Positions 13,961-25,082 of a stretch of DNA of 64,000 nt are shown here, piece after piece. The notes beneath the pieces are model-generated. The model did not search any database, was not told the origin of the DNA, and saw nothing but the letters and a program-made list of their open reading frames with translations. Origin of the DNA: Lineus longissimus (taxonomy: Eukaryota; Nemertea; Pilidiophora; Heteronemertea; Lineidae). The stretch spans positions 744,001 to 808,000 of the forward strand of contig NC_088325.1 in the NCBI RefSeq assembly GCF_910592395.1, read 5' to 3'. Both the position numbers and the translations under genes were made by a program. Every line of letters starts with the position of its first letter. Within the stretch, counting starts at the first letter, position 1.

Positions 13961-14260
13961 TTCCCTGGCCCCAGGCTATCTTTACCTGGGCGACAAGTTG
14001 TGACCATTGCGGGTTCAAGTGGCCGGGCGTTTGAACACGTAGACTAACTTGTGCGACATTCGAGGACGTACTGTAAGGGGCAGATTACTCTTCCTTTGTG
14101 AGACACCCCGTGAGACATTCGAGGGCACACTGCTAGGAACTGAATACTCTTTTCCCTGCCCCTTGGTTTGACTGGCTATCTTAACCTGTGCGACCAGTTG
14201 TGACCATTCGGGGTAAATAGCCAAGGCCCCTCGTACGTTCGAGGACATTCGAGGACGAAG
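13961..14260 (+). repeat. Diverged tandem repeat, about 200-base period with sub-repeats
   Basis: The sequence ending AGTTGTGACCATT occurs at about 13996-14007 and again exactly 200 bases later. Each copy is preceded by a related GGCTATCTT-ACCTG segment. Between and after them the words ATTCGAGGAC or ATTCGAGGGC recur four times (about 14057, 14116, 14230, 14241). A minus-strand open frame of 126 codons spans the array. I treat it as a by-product. Confidence 0.6.
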
Positions 14261-17009
14261 TGGGAGGGACGGAACGCTGGTTCCTAAATTGGATGTCGTA
14301 TCAGTGTCACTAAGAGGAATACCACGGACAACTTGGATAATTGTTTCTAGATTTTGTCTCTGATATTCATGTAGCGGGGTGGATTGTTGATGCATCGCAA
14401 GTTTGCTATTTCCTGGTAAGTCTTATAGCGAGGGCACATTTGGGTCTTTCGTTGACGTAAAATTTGATCCTTCCACTTGACTTTTCGGATCTCTGCAACA
14501 TTCAGAGTACAGACAAGGTTGCACAGTGCTCCAGCCTGCGTGGGTTCTTTAGCATGGTGATTACTTGGATATCTGATCATGATCCTTTACCCAACTCAAT
14601 TCTAACTTCACTCATGCAGTGGTTATATGAATGTGAAATATGATCTCGAAGAAGTTGAGGAAATCCATGCAATCTCTGGTGAACCTTCACCGTCATAGCG
14701 TGTTCATTCAGTTTTCAGCAACAGCCATATCTATTCAGAAGCCATTTGTAAACCTGCTCACCCAGCAGAGCGAATCACGCGAACATTATTGACATCGGGT
14801 GCAGTTGCCTCTCTTCATCAAACTCGTTTTCAGGTGAAACTGTACAGTGCTTCGGTTGTCGGTCGTCTTAAAACTGTGACCGTTGGTGACGAGGTTGTTA
14901 CCTCAGGCTGTGATGAAACTGTCCTTTCGGCACTGTTTACATCTGACAGGTGGTTCGATAATATAACCTCATACCTAAGGGAATATACCTCACATCAGAT
15001 CCGTGTACTGCTTGTCTCTGATATCATCTGTAGCCGAGATTGTTACTCCAGGCCCGGATTAATCCATCTCGCCCCGGGCGCATGTGAGACAGCTAACAGA
15101 CGACAGGTGGTCACGTGCTCGGATGCGCAACAAAGCTGAGATTCAGTCCGCACGGAATAATTCGTTACATCTCAGTGGAGAATTATCAAAATTACAATGA
15201 ATGAAATTGATTGGTGTCTGTGGAGATAAAAGCATTATTCACTCTGTCTGGTCCATCAATAAATGACCATTATTGCCAGCTTCCAGGGTCCAACAGGCAT
15301 TGGTTTGTTCAACCAAGCGGAACAGACCATAATGCACATTTTGTAGATGGACTTTCTTCATCCGTTTTACCAATCAGAGAATGATGAAAAAGCATGGTCT
15401 CTCAAAGCATCATGCGTGCCGGCCTCGCTGTTCTTTTTTTGCAAAACGCGTTGAAATCAATTTGTTGATACGTGTCCATGACCACAAATGGAACGAAGAC
15501 AAAGGCAAGCTTCGCGAAGTGCTATGAAGAACGACACACGAAGTATGCAGAGTAACAATATCATTATCGCGGCGATTTTCGGGGTTTTGACAATCAATGA
15601 ATGCTTGAACGATGCACCCAGCATTTGGTTGGTAGTTTGCGGGAGGGGTAGGGGCACTGCGTATACAACGGAATATGGAATATACGGAATATTTGACAGA
15701 TGCGCCTTCTGTATTTGAATCAAATCGCGAAAGTAAACATCTAAGCCTGATAAAATCAATTGGACACAATGCGGTAAACTTTTGACCGAAATGTGCAAAT
15801 TACTTATTGAGAATCGTTACCACTACAATACGCGTCAATCCGACTGAGAATTCCATTCAATCAACTCTGGATATTAAAATGAAGTTTCATACGTGGATCA
15901 ATCTGCGTTGAATGAATTGGGTTTGACGGGTTGTCATCCGCTGTCTTGATCAGTCCTCAGAGGAACTTGAAATTATCGGATAATCAAGTCAGTCTCTGAT
16001 ATAAACCTCACAGGACAGTAAAACCTGTCCTCGGGTTGGTGGCTGGATTGATTGATGGGACTTCAAAGCTTGTTTGATCGAAAAGAACACGATTCCGAGT
16101 CAGTTATCAAGATAATCAAATTGATTATAAGACAAATGATGAAGTCTCAATGAGAAGGATACGTCCCAAGGAAATGATGATTTTAGTTGTGTCAGCTGCC
16201 ATGGATTCCGAACTAAAACGAACTGTAAACCTTACTTTTGAAGAGGAAGCCTTACGAGAACGGTTGTTGGAGGTGGGGGTTCGTGGAGGGGAGGCAAGGG
16301 GTGGAGGCAGTAACCCTCGACTGAAATCCAGTCTGTGGTATATTAATGTCACGGGAAGGATATGGCTCACTCTGTATCCTCAAAGGCAGTTGTATGTTCA
16401 TAAATCCAATTAGCTGGGACCGTGTTTAGTCGGCGTGGGTTGCCCCGTAGCGCCAGACAGTGCAAAACACTGCCAGCAAACACAATCTTTCAGCTAAGCA
16501 AATCGAGGCATATAATCTTTGGACATGATCACACAAAGACATGTCTAATGTTATTTCCGTATAAACCATAGATTGGCTCACATTTTTTCTGGGCATTGAA
16601 GAATTTGGCAATCGACCTATCAAAATATTTCTCAAGCACTTTTTTTCGGGCCAAGAATTTGCGTGGGGGTTAATCGAACATGTCTTGCGTTGAGAATGTG
16701 ACATCGAGATCATTAAACTCGACCTTCTTGTCACGTTGATATCAAATTACTTGACCTACACGAATTTACGGCCATTTCACACCTTGATATGAGGGTAACT
16801 TGATAACGCTATCTGCAAAACTCCATTTTCATTCTTTTGTTTTCATGTTAGTGATTGTTTGCATGCCTGACAATCTATCAGACACAAATGAATCAGGTGG
16901 CATATTTGTCAATCACAAATCGAAACTAGCAATTCTTCATCGCTTATGGTCAACTTTGGGGGCTGGCCTCCCATCTTCAGGAATCGCAATTATTGCCTCT
17001 GTGTATCAT

Positions 17010-17307
17010 CGTGTGCTTCTCCTTGTTACCTACACTGTTGTGGCCTTTACTGCACCATTTACCGTACGAACTTACTGATTCATCCGACATTCGGGTGTCG
17101 GAATCACTTCGGGAAAGTCCGGATGAAAAGATGGTTGACAAGTCGGAAATGCTCGTGACCGTTGTCAGGGACATTGAGTCGGACTGAGACGAACTAGAAG
17201 AGGATACCATACTTTCCAAAGTCTCATCGATGTATCTTTTTAACTCCTTCTCAAGGAGAAAGTTTTTCTCGGCTTTTACTAAAAAGTTTTCATAGTTTTT
17301 ATCGTGT
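17010..17307 (-). pseudogene. Inverted partial copy of the downstream Ser-rich gene
   Basis: The reverse complement of about 17068-17307 matches 18301-18540 of the Ser-rich gene with roughly 11 mismatches in 237 bases by eye. Toward 17010 the match continues with more divergence and indels (a region corresponding to about 18541-18600). Read on the minus strand it keeps the parental frame through the poly-Ser and DSDTRMSDES motifs and then drifts into unrelated residues. It lacks the start and end of the gene, so it is a gene fragment. It lies about 200 bases upstream of the parental ATG and upstream of a likely 3' splice site at 17475, so it may sit in a 5' intron or in the promoter. Confidence 0.85.
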
Positions 17308-17508
17308 CACTTAAGTCAGTCTTGATGACAAACTTTCGTTTCAGGCTGTTTTTAACTTCTTTTTCAGGCAGCCTATTATACCAAAGATATGTGTACTAAA
17401 GCATTGATAGGTTTGTTCAGCAGTGCTCATTGTGTTTGGATCGTGTATTTATGATTTTCAACTCTATCTTTCCAGACTGAACAGTGACTGACAAGAAAAA
17501 AACCCAAA

Positions 17509-19404
17509 ATGGCGGGTGTGCAGAACTTCATCAAGTGGATTAAAGAGCGCACGCGCAAACAGAACAAATCATCCCCCAAAGCCAGCATCATGCGACTGGG
17601 GAAACTCCCGCCAGTGCCACCTATGGACGAGTACGGATTTACCATTAAGTCGGAGCACATCTACGAAGAGATACACACTATGACCAGTGACGAGGAATCA
17701 GAATCTCTGAAATCGTCGGACGAGGTTACGGAAATATGCAACGAAAACTTTTCGCAGACTTTGCAGAAGTTCGATTTTACGCACGCGAAAGAGATCGGCC
17801 CGTATTTGGTAGTGCCGATTGTTAGTGATGTTCGCGACGGTGACGAGAGCTGTGATTCAGGAACGGGTGATCTCGCGGACTTGATTCTGTGTGGCTCTGT
17901 GAATGACTCTAGAGATTCTAATTCAAATACAAATAGGAATAATGTGGATAACACTACGTGTAGTACTCCAAGGACGGAAGTCACGTATGACTATAGCAAG
18001 AGTCTGTATAATGCTATCCCCGCGTGGGCCCGCGCGAAATTAAAAGACGCTCAGTGCAAACGCCACGGACTGGCCCTGCAGGAATCCAAAGAAAAGGCTA
18101 AGGAAAGTAATAGTGCACACGACGAAACGTTCAATGAATATAGCATAACTGACTTGAGTAGTATATCAAGTTGCAGTGATCGTGTGTTCAGGAGAGGTCA
18201 GGGGTCAAAGTTGACCAATCGGTGCTGTGGTAGTAGTGATAGTAGCGACAGTGCTAAGACATTTAGCGAATACGACATTGGCGATTATGACGACCCGGTA
18301 CACGATAAAAACTATGAGTATTTTTTAGTAAAAGCCGAGAAAAACTTTCTCCTTGAGAAGGAGTTAAAAAGATACATCGATGCGACTTCGGATAGTATGG
18401 TATCCTCTTCTAGTTCGTCTCAGTCCGACTCAATGTCCCTGACAACGGTCACGAGCATGTCCGACTTGTCCACCATCTTTTCTCCCGGACTTTCCCGAAG
18501 TGATTCCGACACCCGAATGTCGGATGAATCAGTAAATTCGTCAACATTGTCGGACGAGTCTTGTCATTGCTGTAGGGGACAGGAGAACTCCTTGTTCTGC
18601 GCAAAGGCTTCGAAATCTGTGAACTCTGTTTTGTTGGTGCATAAGACCTCGCCGCGGAGAGAGAGCAACGCGAGATCTCAGCGGAATCGGTCATCATCAC
18701 GTGAGTGGGAGAAAATGCGAGACTCTGAAAAACGCGAGAGCCGAAAAGGGGGAGTTTCAAAATCAAATGGTGCATATCATAGTTCTAAACCATCCGCTAG
18801 GCGGCGCTCAGTAGACGATCTTCTTAGTTCAAAATCTCCCGTGAGGCGGCGTTCTGTTGATGACATTATTTCCAATACGTCCGAATGCGAATACAAATTC
18901 ACCCGGTCAAATACGGTACCTACGAAAGAGCTGGAAAAACAAATACGTAGGGACATGCGAAAATCACAAAGAGACTCCAACGAAAAATCACAAAAACACT
19001 TGAAAGATTTCGAAAAATCTCGGAAAAACCCAAATGACCTGGAAAAATCTCGGAAACTCCCTAAGGAATACAAACTACCCGGTGTAAGCAAGGAATACGT
19101 ATTCACGACAGACTCTGAATATAAATTCTGTACTCTATCGAACTCGAAGTCTAGGTCGAGTTTGACTAGGGCTAACGAGTCGAACTCTGGCTTGAACAGA
19201 AACAGTGAGAGGTATTCTTGTCGGGCTACGGATTTCGTGCCGAAGAAGACGGGGCGGGTTTCGGGCGGTGCTACGGTCTCTTCGGACGATACCTATGGGA
19301 GTATATACGGTACTCTCCGAGGCCGTGCTAGTCAGGCGCACTGCCAGAACAGACTCCTGGGCGACATGATGAGACGAAATCATGACCGGCAACTCTTTTT
19401 CTAA
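17509..19404 (+). CDS. Ser-rich basic protein of unknown family, single coding exon
   Basis: The frame encodes 631 residues without interruption. I do not recognise the family. The N-terminus (MAGVQNFIKWIKERTRK) could form a short amphipathic basic helix. No signal peptide or membrane segment is seen. The rest is mostly low complexity and probably disordered: acidic Ser patches, a run of six Ser near residue 297, a 15-residue tandem repeat built on RRRSVDD near residues 430 and 445, and a Lys-rich stretch with EKSRK repeats near 500. Conserved-looking islands are YDYSKSLYNAIPAWARAKLK near residue 163 and the C-terminus DDTYGSIYGTLRGRA...RQLFF. The ATG lies in a good context (AAAATGGCGG), which also resembles a YY1 site. 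A pyrimidine-rich acceptor ending CTTTCCAG at about 17475 suggests a 5' untranslated exon further upstream. Its length, codon pattern and the duplicated fragment upstream support a real gene. Confidence 0.85.
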   Translation: MAGVQNFIKWIKERTRKQNKSSPKASIMRLGKLPPVPPMDEYGFTIKSEHIYEEIHTMTSDEESESLKSSDEVTEICNENFSQTLQKFDFTHAKEIGPYLVVPIVSDVRDGDESCDSGTGDLADLILCGSVNDSRDSNSNTNRNNVDNTTCSTPRTEVTYDYSKSLYNAIPAWARAKLKDAQCKRHGLALQESKEKAKESNSAHDETFNEYSITDLSSISSCSDRVFRRGQGSKLTNRCCGSSDSSDSAKTFSEYDIGDYDDPVHDKNYEYFLVKAEKNFLLEKELKRYIDATSDSMVSSSSSSQSDSMSLTTVTSMSDLSTIFSPGLSRSDSDTRMSDESVNSSTLSDESCHCCRGQENSLFCAKASKSVNSVLLVHKTSPRRESNARSQRNRSSSREWEKMRDSEKRESRKGGVSKSNGAYHSSKPSARRRSVDDLLSSKSPVRRRSVDDIISNTSECEYKFTRSNTVPTKELEKQIRRDMRKSQRDSNEKSQKHLKDFEKSRKNPNDLEKSRKLPKEYKLPGVSKEYVFTTDSEYKFCTLSNSKSRSSLTRANESNSGLNRNSERYSCRATDFVPKKTGRVSGGATVSSDDTYGSIYGTLRGRASQAHCQNRLLGDMMRRNHDRQLFF

Positions 19405-19618
19405 AGATGACATTTCGTTTTGTAATAATACATGCTTTAAGTGCTTTTTTACGGATTCGAAGACTTGAATGGGTGGGGTGGTGGTCTTCTTCTGTGTCTA
19501 CTAGTTCTTTTGGGCAATACATTGGTACTGAAGTGCTCAACTTTGCCGCAGACACATCGCCCTAGATACAAGCATGACTGTATCTCTGACTTCCATCAGC
19601 TAAACATGATAGGTAGGG

Positions 19619-19799
19619 CCTTAGGCCGAAGTTACATAGACCTCATTCGTTCATTTCCCAGGACTCATTTCCCCTTTTGCTTTCGTTCCCCTGTAAAAGC
19701 ACTGCCTTGTGGCGTGCATTCACCGAGGAATGAAAGAAAAACCCGGAAAGTGACTCGTGGTAAATGAACGAATGAGGTCTATGTAACTTCGGCCTAAGA
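19619..19799. repeat. Fold-back element just downstream of the Ser-rich gene
   Basis: Inverted arms of about 54 bases (19619-19672 and 19744-19799) share GGCCGAAGTTACATAGACCT and continue through CTCATTCGTTCATTT with no mismatch over about 37 bases. The loop is about 70 bases. No open frame belongs to it. MITE-like non-autonomous element. Confidence 0.85.
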
Positions 19800-22700
19800 T
19801 CACACAGATCCAAGTAAACTTTTTTTCCACTGATGTAATATTACATGAAATAGTTCTACTTCTTCCTCTTTCCCTTACCTTTGTAATTGTCGAGGAAAGG
19901 CAATGTCTTCTAAAGGCAATATCGATTACAATGTATTGGGTTCGATTGCTCGGTCGGCGTTACGAGGAACATTAGCCTTAAGTCTTAACTCTACTATTGT
20001 AAGTAAAATTTACTGGAGGAGATAACGCTTAGGTGAGCTAGCGCTGGTGATTTTCTCTAACGCCGACTGAGTAAGTGGGCTCGGTTTTTTAGTTCTGTTT
20101 ATAGTGTCCGTAACGCAGGTCATCAGCTATCATCCCCGCAACAGGGTTTGATAAACTGGACCGAAGCACCTCTTTGCTGTCAGGTATGGCCTCCATGTTA
20201 CACAGTGTGTTTTAAAAAGAATGCAGTTGCCAAGAGCACACTCACAGTATCAAAGATTTTTAAAAAGACGGCAGGCAAAACGTTTGTTATTTAGAATTAG
20301 ATACAATAAAGCCTTTACTCACAGAAACATTTCAGGTATTGTGCGTGTTAAACGGTGTAAAACCTCCATGTGGAGATATGGCTTAACTTCGTCCATGATA
20401 CCTTGAACATCACAATGCAAATGGTCACTGCATTCTTTTTGGGACACGCTGTTATATCAGAAGGCAATACTACAATGTACATGTACGCTGTTTACAACAT
20501 CTTTTTTGACGCGCTAGACAAATATTTTTGGATTCTTGCAAAGTTGAAACCTGTCCATGCTGTCCTCAAGACTTTTTTAGAATCCGAGACGTACGGGTAT
20601 CTTGATCTTACTTGCCTTTGGTGAGATGTTTTCATTCATTTTTCTCAGCCCCGGGCGAGCTGCCGCCCAGTTTTGGAACAGAAATAAACCACTCGAAAGT
20701 TCACATGGTTCATAGGGGTCATCATGAGTTGCAGTAGGGTGCTAACTTTTAAATCAATGTTTACCCAGCACATTCACTTTCGTCTTAAAAGTTCTTAATT
20801 TTCATCTTAAATCTGCAAACTCGTTTTAAGAATTCTTAACTTTCATTTATTTTCGCCACCTACGGTAAGGTCGTGTGTGTCAATTGTTGTTACAACAATG
20901 CAAAACAAACCAAGCGTCCTAGAATGCGTCTGCAACAATGCAAGTGAAATTTTCAATCAGTCTTGATTTGGTATCAAGTTTAACCCAGAGCTGCATTCTC
21001 GTCCATATGATAAAAAAACTATCTTTGTATAGTCACCCCTATGTAAATCGGAGGCAGTATTTCCTGGCTCCAAGGTCGATCTTGTATCGTGATGTAGAAA
21101 TCTGGGCGAGCCCTTCTCAAAGGCCATTAGAGTAAGGCGATGATTATTTTACATTCTTGGCGCGATTAACACCAGAACTCCCCTCAAATGAACAGCTTAT
21201 CCAGTTGTATGGCGCATTGTTTACACTTTCTGTAGGTTCACCAGAATATCAGGTTCCCGTATTGTTCGCTTCAGACGCTTGTCCTGAGATATTCAGAGGC
21301 GGATAAAGCCTGGCCCCATTACCACCTCTCAGGGGCGTCTAGGAGATGTTTACTATTAACCCTTTAAGCGAAAAGAAAACAGCAGATTTATTAGGGAGGT
21401 TGAGTTAACAATCTTTACGGGTTGGTTAGCCTCCTCATTCGGATGCATACATATTTTTGCGTAGAAAGACTTTTTTGACGAATGTGATTGCAGGAACTGA
21501 ACAGATATTCATCCGGTAGGTGGCGAATAGCATGTTTGGGAGAGGGAGGGGAACGATCTATTTTTGACTAGCCGTTTCTCAGGTATCAAATCTGCCGCAC
21601 GTTCGTTTGTATAAAGATAAATGTAACATTGTTCTGTAAAATATTGTAACATTTCATTCAACTAAGAAGAATTAAACTATTCTTTACATAAACCTACACT
21701 TCAAGTTCATCTTTTCCCCGTTATCCCTCCAAGATACACTCCGGACACAGTGGACCGACCTCGTCCCTCACGATGAGGTAATGGACTGCCCCGGGAGTCT
21801 ATACTCAAAGAGCGGGGATCCAAATAGCAGCATGTTCGGGAGCGCTAGGCATCCATGGAAACATATGCCGTGAGAGCAGGTTTGTACGTTGTTGCCTTCG
21901 TTCATTTTTATGGAAGCCACCGTCATTGGGCCTGTGATGGAATTACGCCAGGTTCAATTAACGCCAGCGTTAGTGACTAAATTGGTTTGTACGACCACCC
22001 ATGGTCTGATCTGGGTATAAGCTTGGGACTCGGAAATCAGGTTTCTGTCCTCAAAGTCAATCCAAGATATTAGCAGACTACGGACATTATTTTCCGCACC
22101 GACTGGACTGGAACAGCGATACTGAGCAACTCGAGACACGACTGCGATCGGAGCGCTGTCTTGCGGTGAAAGACAACACTGAAAATGCACTTGTTTCGGT
22201 GCGGTTGATGATGTTCATGATAACAAGGATATCCCCACAGATAAAAGTCACACACCGGATGACAAAACATTAAAACTGTGAGCCATTGTCTGAATCGTCC
22301 AAGCCATGAGCGTCTATATAGACGCCCGCGTCCAAGCTAGCACCTCCAGCTAGATATATAAATCTATGTTTTCTCCCCAAGAGCCTGGTCAGCTGGCATT
22401 GGCTTTTCTTGTTCATCACTTTAGGCGAGGGCTGTCCAATGGACGCTAAACCGTCCGTACGACTGATTGAGAAATAAACTGTCATCTCCCAAACCATCCA
22501 ATGGATGCTAAATCGTCCATTGAGGCCTGATCAGCTAAATCAGTGACTGGGTTTTTAAGTTCGGGTTCAGAGGTTTTCAAGATAAAAACGATATTGATAA
22601 TAATGACGATAATAATACTAATACTAATGCCCCTATCACCTCACACCAACCTCGTCCCCATAGATCCCGTTTTTCGTGAGACTCTCCGCGCATGCGAGGA

Positions 22701-24519
22701 GCCTGGCCCGATGGGGCCTTTTTCAAAAGACACAAGGGTCATTCCACAATCTGGAATATAAAAGACGACTGTGCAATTTCAATGATGAGAACTGATGAAA
22801 TGGTCCAAAAACAAGCATGAAATATTTACCACTTCTTGGGTTAACTCGAGTTTTGATAACCGGCTGTATTCCACGAAGTCTTTAGACATGTTAGATGTCG
22901 TCCTCTGAAGGTGCACACTCCATCCCACACGTTCGAATAAAGAGGCACATCCTTGAAAATGTTCCGTTCTCCATTGCACGTCAGTGAGAAAATGCTCTCC
23001 CGGTTGAAGAAAAAAAATTCCTGGCGTCAAAGTTCCTTACAAGTTGAAAATAACTTATATATTCTTTGCAAATCAACTCGTCGCGTTGTCTATTTCACGA
23101 TGTCCAATCCACAACCGCTAGAAAATAAGATCACAATAAGATGAAATTAGGCGTCTAATTGTCGTTAGCAACCATTGCATAGCAACAGTGAACACGTGTG
23201 CCAAAGTGAATAAGTTACAATCGAAATTTCCGCGCGTGAATGTTAAGAACTACAGGTAACAATGTTTCCAATACTTCACTAAGCTTGTGCGCGCGCGCGC
23301 ATTCCCTCGTGCTGTGATTGCGCAATCGATTTTGATAATTGAACCCGGGAAAAATAACTAAGAGTTGCCTGTTTTTTTTCTACACTGTCGCGGTCCAGTG
23401 AATTAAACCACTTAAACGATCAGTTTGATGCAGATTTGAAATTATAAATAGCTGCCGGTCTTTTGATAGCTGTTTTTACTCCATTTACGAAAGAAGACAT
23501 TGCACGCAAAACAAGCCCGACCGGAATGATTTGTCAGTAATTCACTTCGAGAAATCTACCAAAGCCTGAGTGCCGTTTTAAAGTGTAAATACAACTGTAC
23601 AAATGTAATCAAGGCCGCTTGGAGAGATTTCAAATTACGCGCGAAACCTCGGATTCTGTTCTGTATTCGTCAAAAATGCTAAATTTGTTGTTGATAAAGG
23701 GTATCACGCTCATTGCTAGTAACCATGGTAATTCAGGCATGAGACGGACTGTCGAAGAGTTGGAACTTGCCTACCTCTGCCAAGTTAATTGCCTAACTCA
23801 GTACACCAATGTATTGCCAATGAGAGCATTTTTACGGATCACGTGGTTGGGAGTTGAGATAGGCAGATGTCCAACTTTCTCCAGAAACGGAGTTAGGCAA
23901 TTTGTTTGGGAGCGTGACAATATACTAATGAATGAGGAATAGCTAGTCGGTCTTGATTATTTTCCAATGAATGCGTAATGCCTACAACTACTGTTTTACC
24001 AGTCGGAAGCTTTCTACGAAATGAAAAGACTTATTGTTAACATCTTTCCTACATGGATGGTGAAATGCGTCTTGGATAATATTTCTTTTAAGAAAAGTAG
24101 AGATATACATGTAATATCATGTCATATTTGGCCCCACCTGGTGAATCAGTTACTCTGATTGCCGAGAGGCGCGCTGCGCGACCGAACTCGTCACAGGGCC
24201 CTTCAGTTGTCCGAGCTGATTTTTCCGCACAACCAAGAGAAATGGCCGCGAACGCAAGTTTTTAAAAAAGTTAGCGACAGTCAGACTATGTACAAACAGG
24301 GCCAGGGCGTATAGACCACTCGTTGGGAAACAATATAGGCCCCCGGGGTTAAGTTACATTGTGTTAATTGGTGAATGTACATGTACAATGCATACACCTA
24401 GGGGATTGGGTGATTGCTTCTTTAGAAAAGGTCTGAATGCAAACTATTTGACAATGCATGCTAAGTACATGTTAAACGCTCAACATAATACTGGTCAAAT
24501 ACATGTTAAGGTCTTTACT
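19800..24519. other. Intergenic DNA, no gene recognised
   Basis: Apart from the dispersed repeat at 19998-20095, I see a (GC)n microsatellite at about 23289-23300, an AT-rich ATA/AAT stretch near 22590-22630, and a small duplicated motif TCCAATGGAYGCTAAAYCGT at about 22435 and 22497. No exon with matching splice phases was found. Confidence 0.5.
19998..20095 (+). repeat. Second copy of a dispersed repeat (see 4850-4970)
   Basis: Contains GAGATAACGCTTAGGTGAGC and CTAACGCCGACTGAGTAAG, both close to motifs at 4850-4970. One motif is inverted relative to the other between the two loci, which points to an element with internal inverted structure. Confidence 0.4.
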
Positions 24520-24975
24520 AGTCGGCATGCATCACTCATAGAAGCGAACCGGACGCTTGACCACAACTTGTTTACAAGTGTGGAGACGAAGATATAGGAA
24601 AAGTGAGGGTGGATACGAGAAAAGATACATTCTTCAAAGGGAATGCGTTTTCACAGTGACTTTTATAGTCTGTGGTTATATTCAGGGATATTTCCGATTT
24701 TAACAGGGATGTAAGAGTGGCCACTGTAGACGCCGGATAGGTCTGCATGCATCACAGAAGCTTGCCAGGCGTTCCGCCACAACATATTCTCCAGCCTGAA
24801 GACAACAGCAAAGCTAGGATAAGCAAGGAAGTTTTATAGTGCCTCCATCGGATAAAGAGATACGGTGGATACGACAAACAGATACATTCTTCAAAGGAAT
24901 ACGTTTTAATGAAGGGATACTTTCGAGTTTAAAAGGGATATAATTCGGAATACATCTGTCAATTGTGAGCGGATA
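24520..24975 (+). repeat. Tandem duplication in the 5' flank of the Ig-domain gene
   Basis: Two diverged copies, offset by about 255 bases, share GTGGATACGA followed by GATACATTCTTCAAAGG (about 24608 and 24864). Earlier in each copy comes GCATGCATCA followed by AGAAGC. Later come TTTTAACAGGGAT and TTTAAAAGGGAT. The pair ends about 60 bases before a likely 3' splice site at 25033 that precedes the start codon at 25083. It therefore lies in the promoter, 5' UTR or first intron of that gene. Confidence 0.7.
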
Positions 24976-25082
24976 AGACACGTTTTCAAACGAGGAGGTT
25001 CTATTTTACTATAATAAAACTTCTTTGCTTTTAGACAACTGCCGAATATTTTTTAAGTGAATGAACTGAGCGTTCGCAAAAA

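Larger units (their letters stand above)
6263..17009. other. Long stretch without a recognisable gene
   Basis: Only short, low-quality open frames occur, and none is bounded by convincing splice sites in matching phase. What I can see is a CAT/CCG/TCG microsatellite (6842-6881), a 21-base C tract, a duplicated segment at 8616-8748, a 158-bp tandem duplication at 11769-12048 and a 200-bp-spaced duplication at 13961-14260. Regulatory DNA of the gene at 17.5 kb may lie at the right end, but I cannot point to an element. Confidence 0.5.

Noticed and set aside
14015-14395. Minus-strand open frame of 126 codons
   Set aside because: It spans a diverged tandem repeat and changes character across it. 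There is no splice context.
16977-17219. Minus-strand open frame resembling the Ser-rich protein, considered as a separate gene
   Set aside because: It covers only an internal piece of the parent and has neither the start nor the end of the gene. It drifts out of homology, so I list it as an inverted gene fragment.
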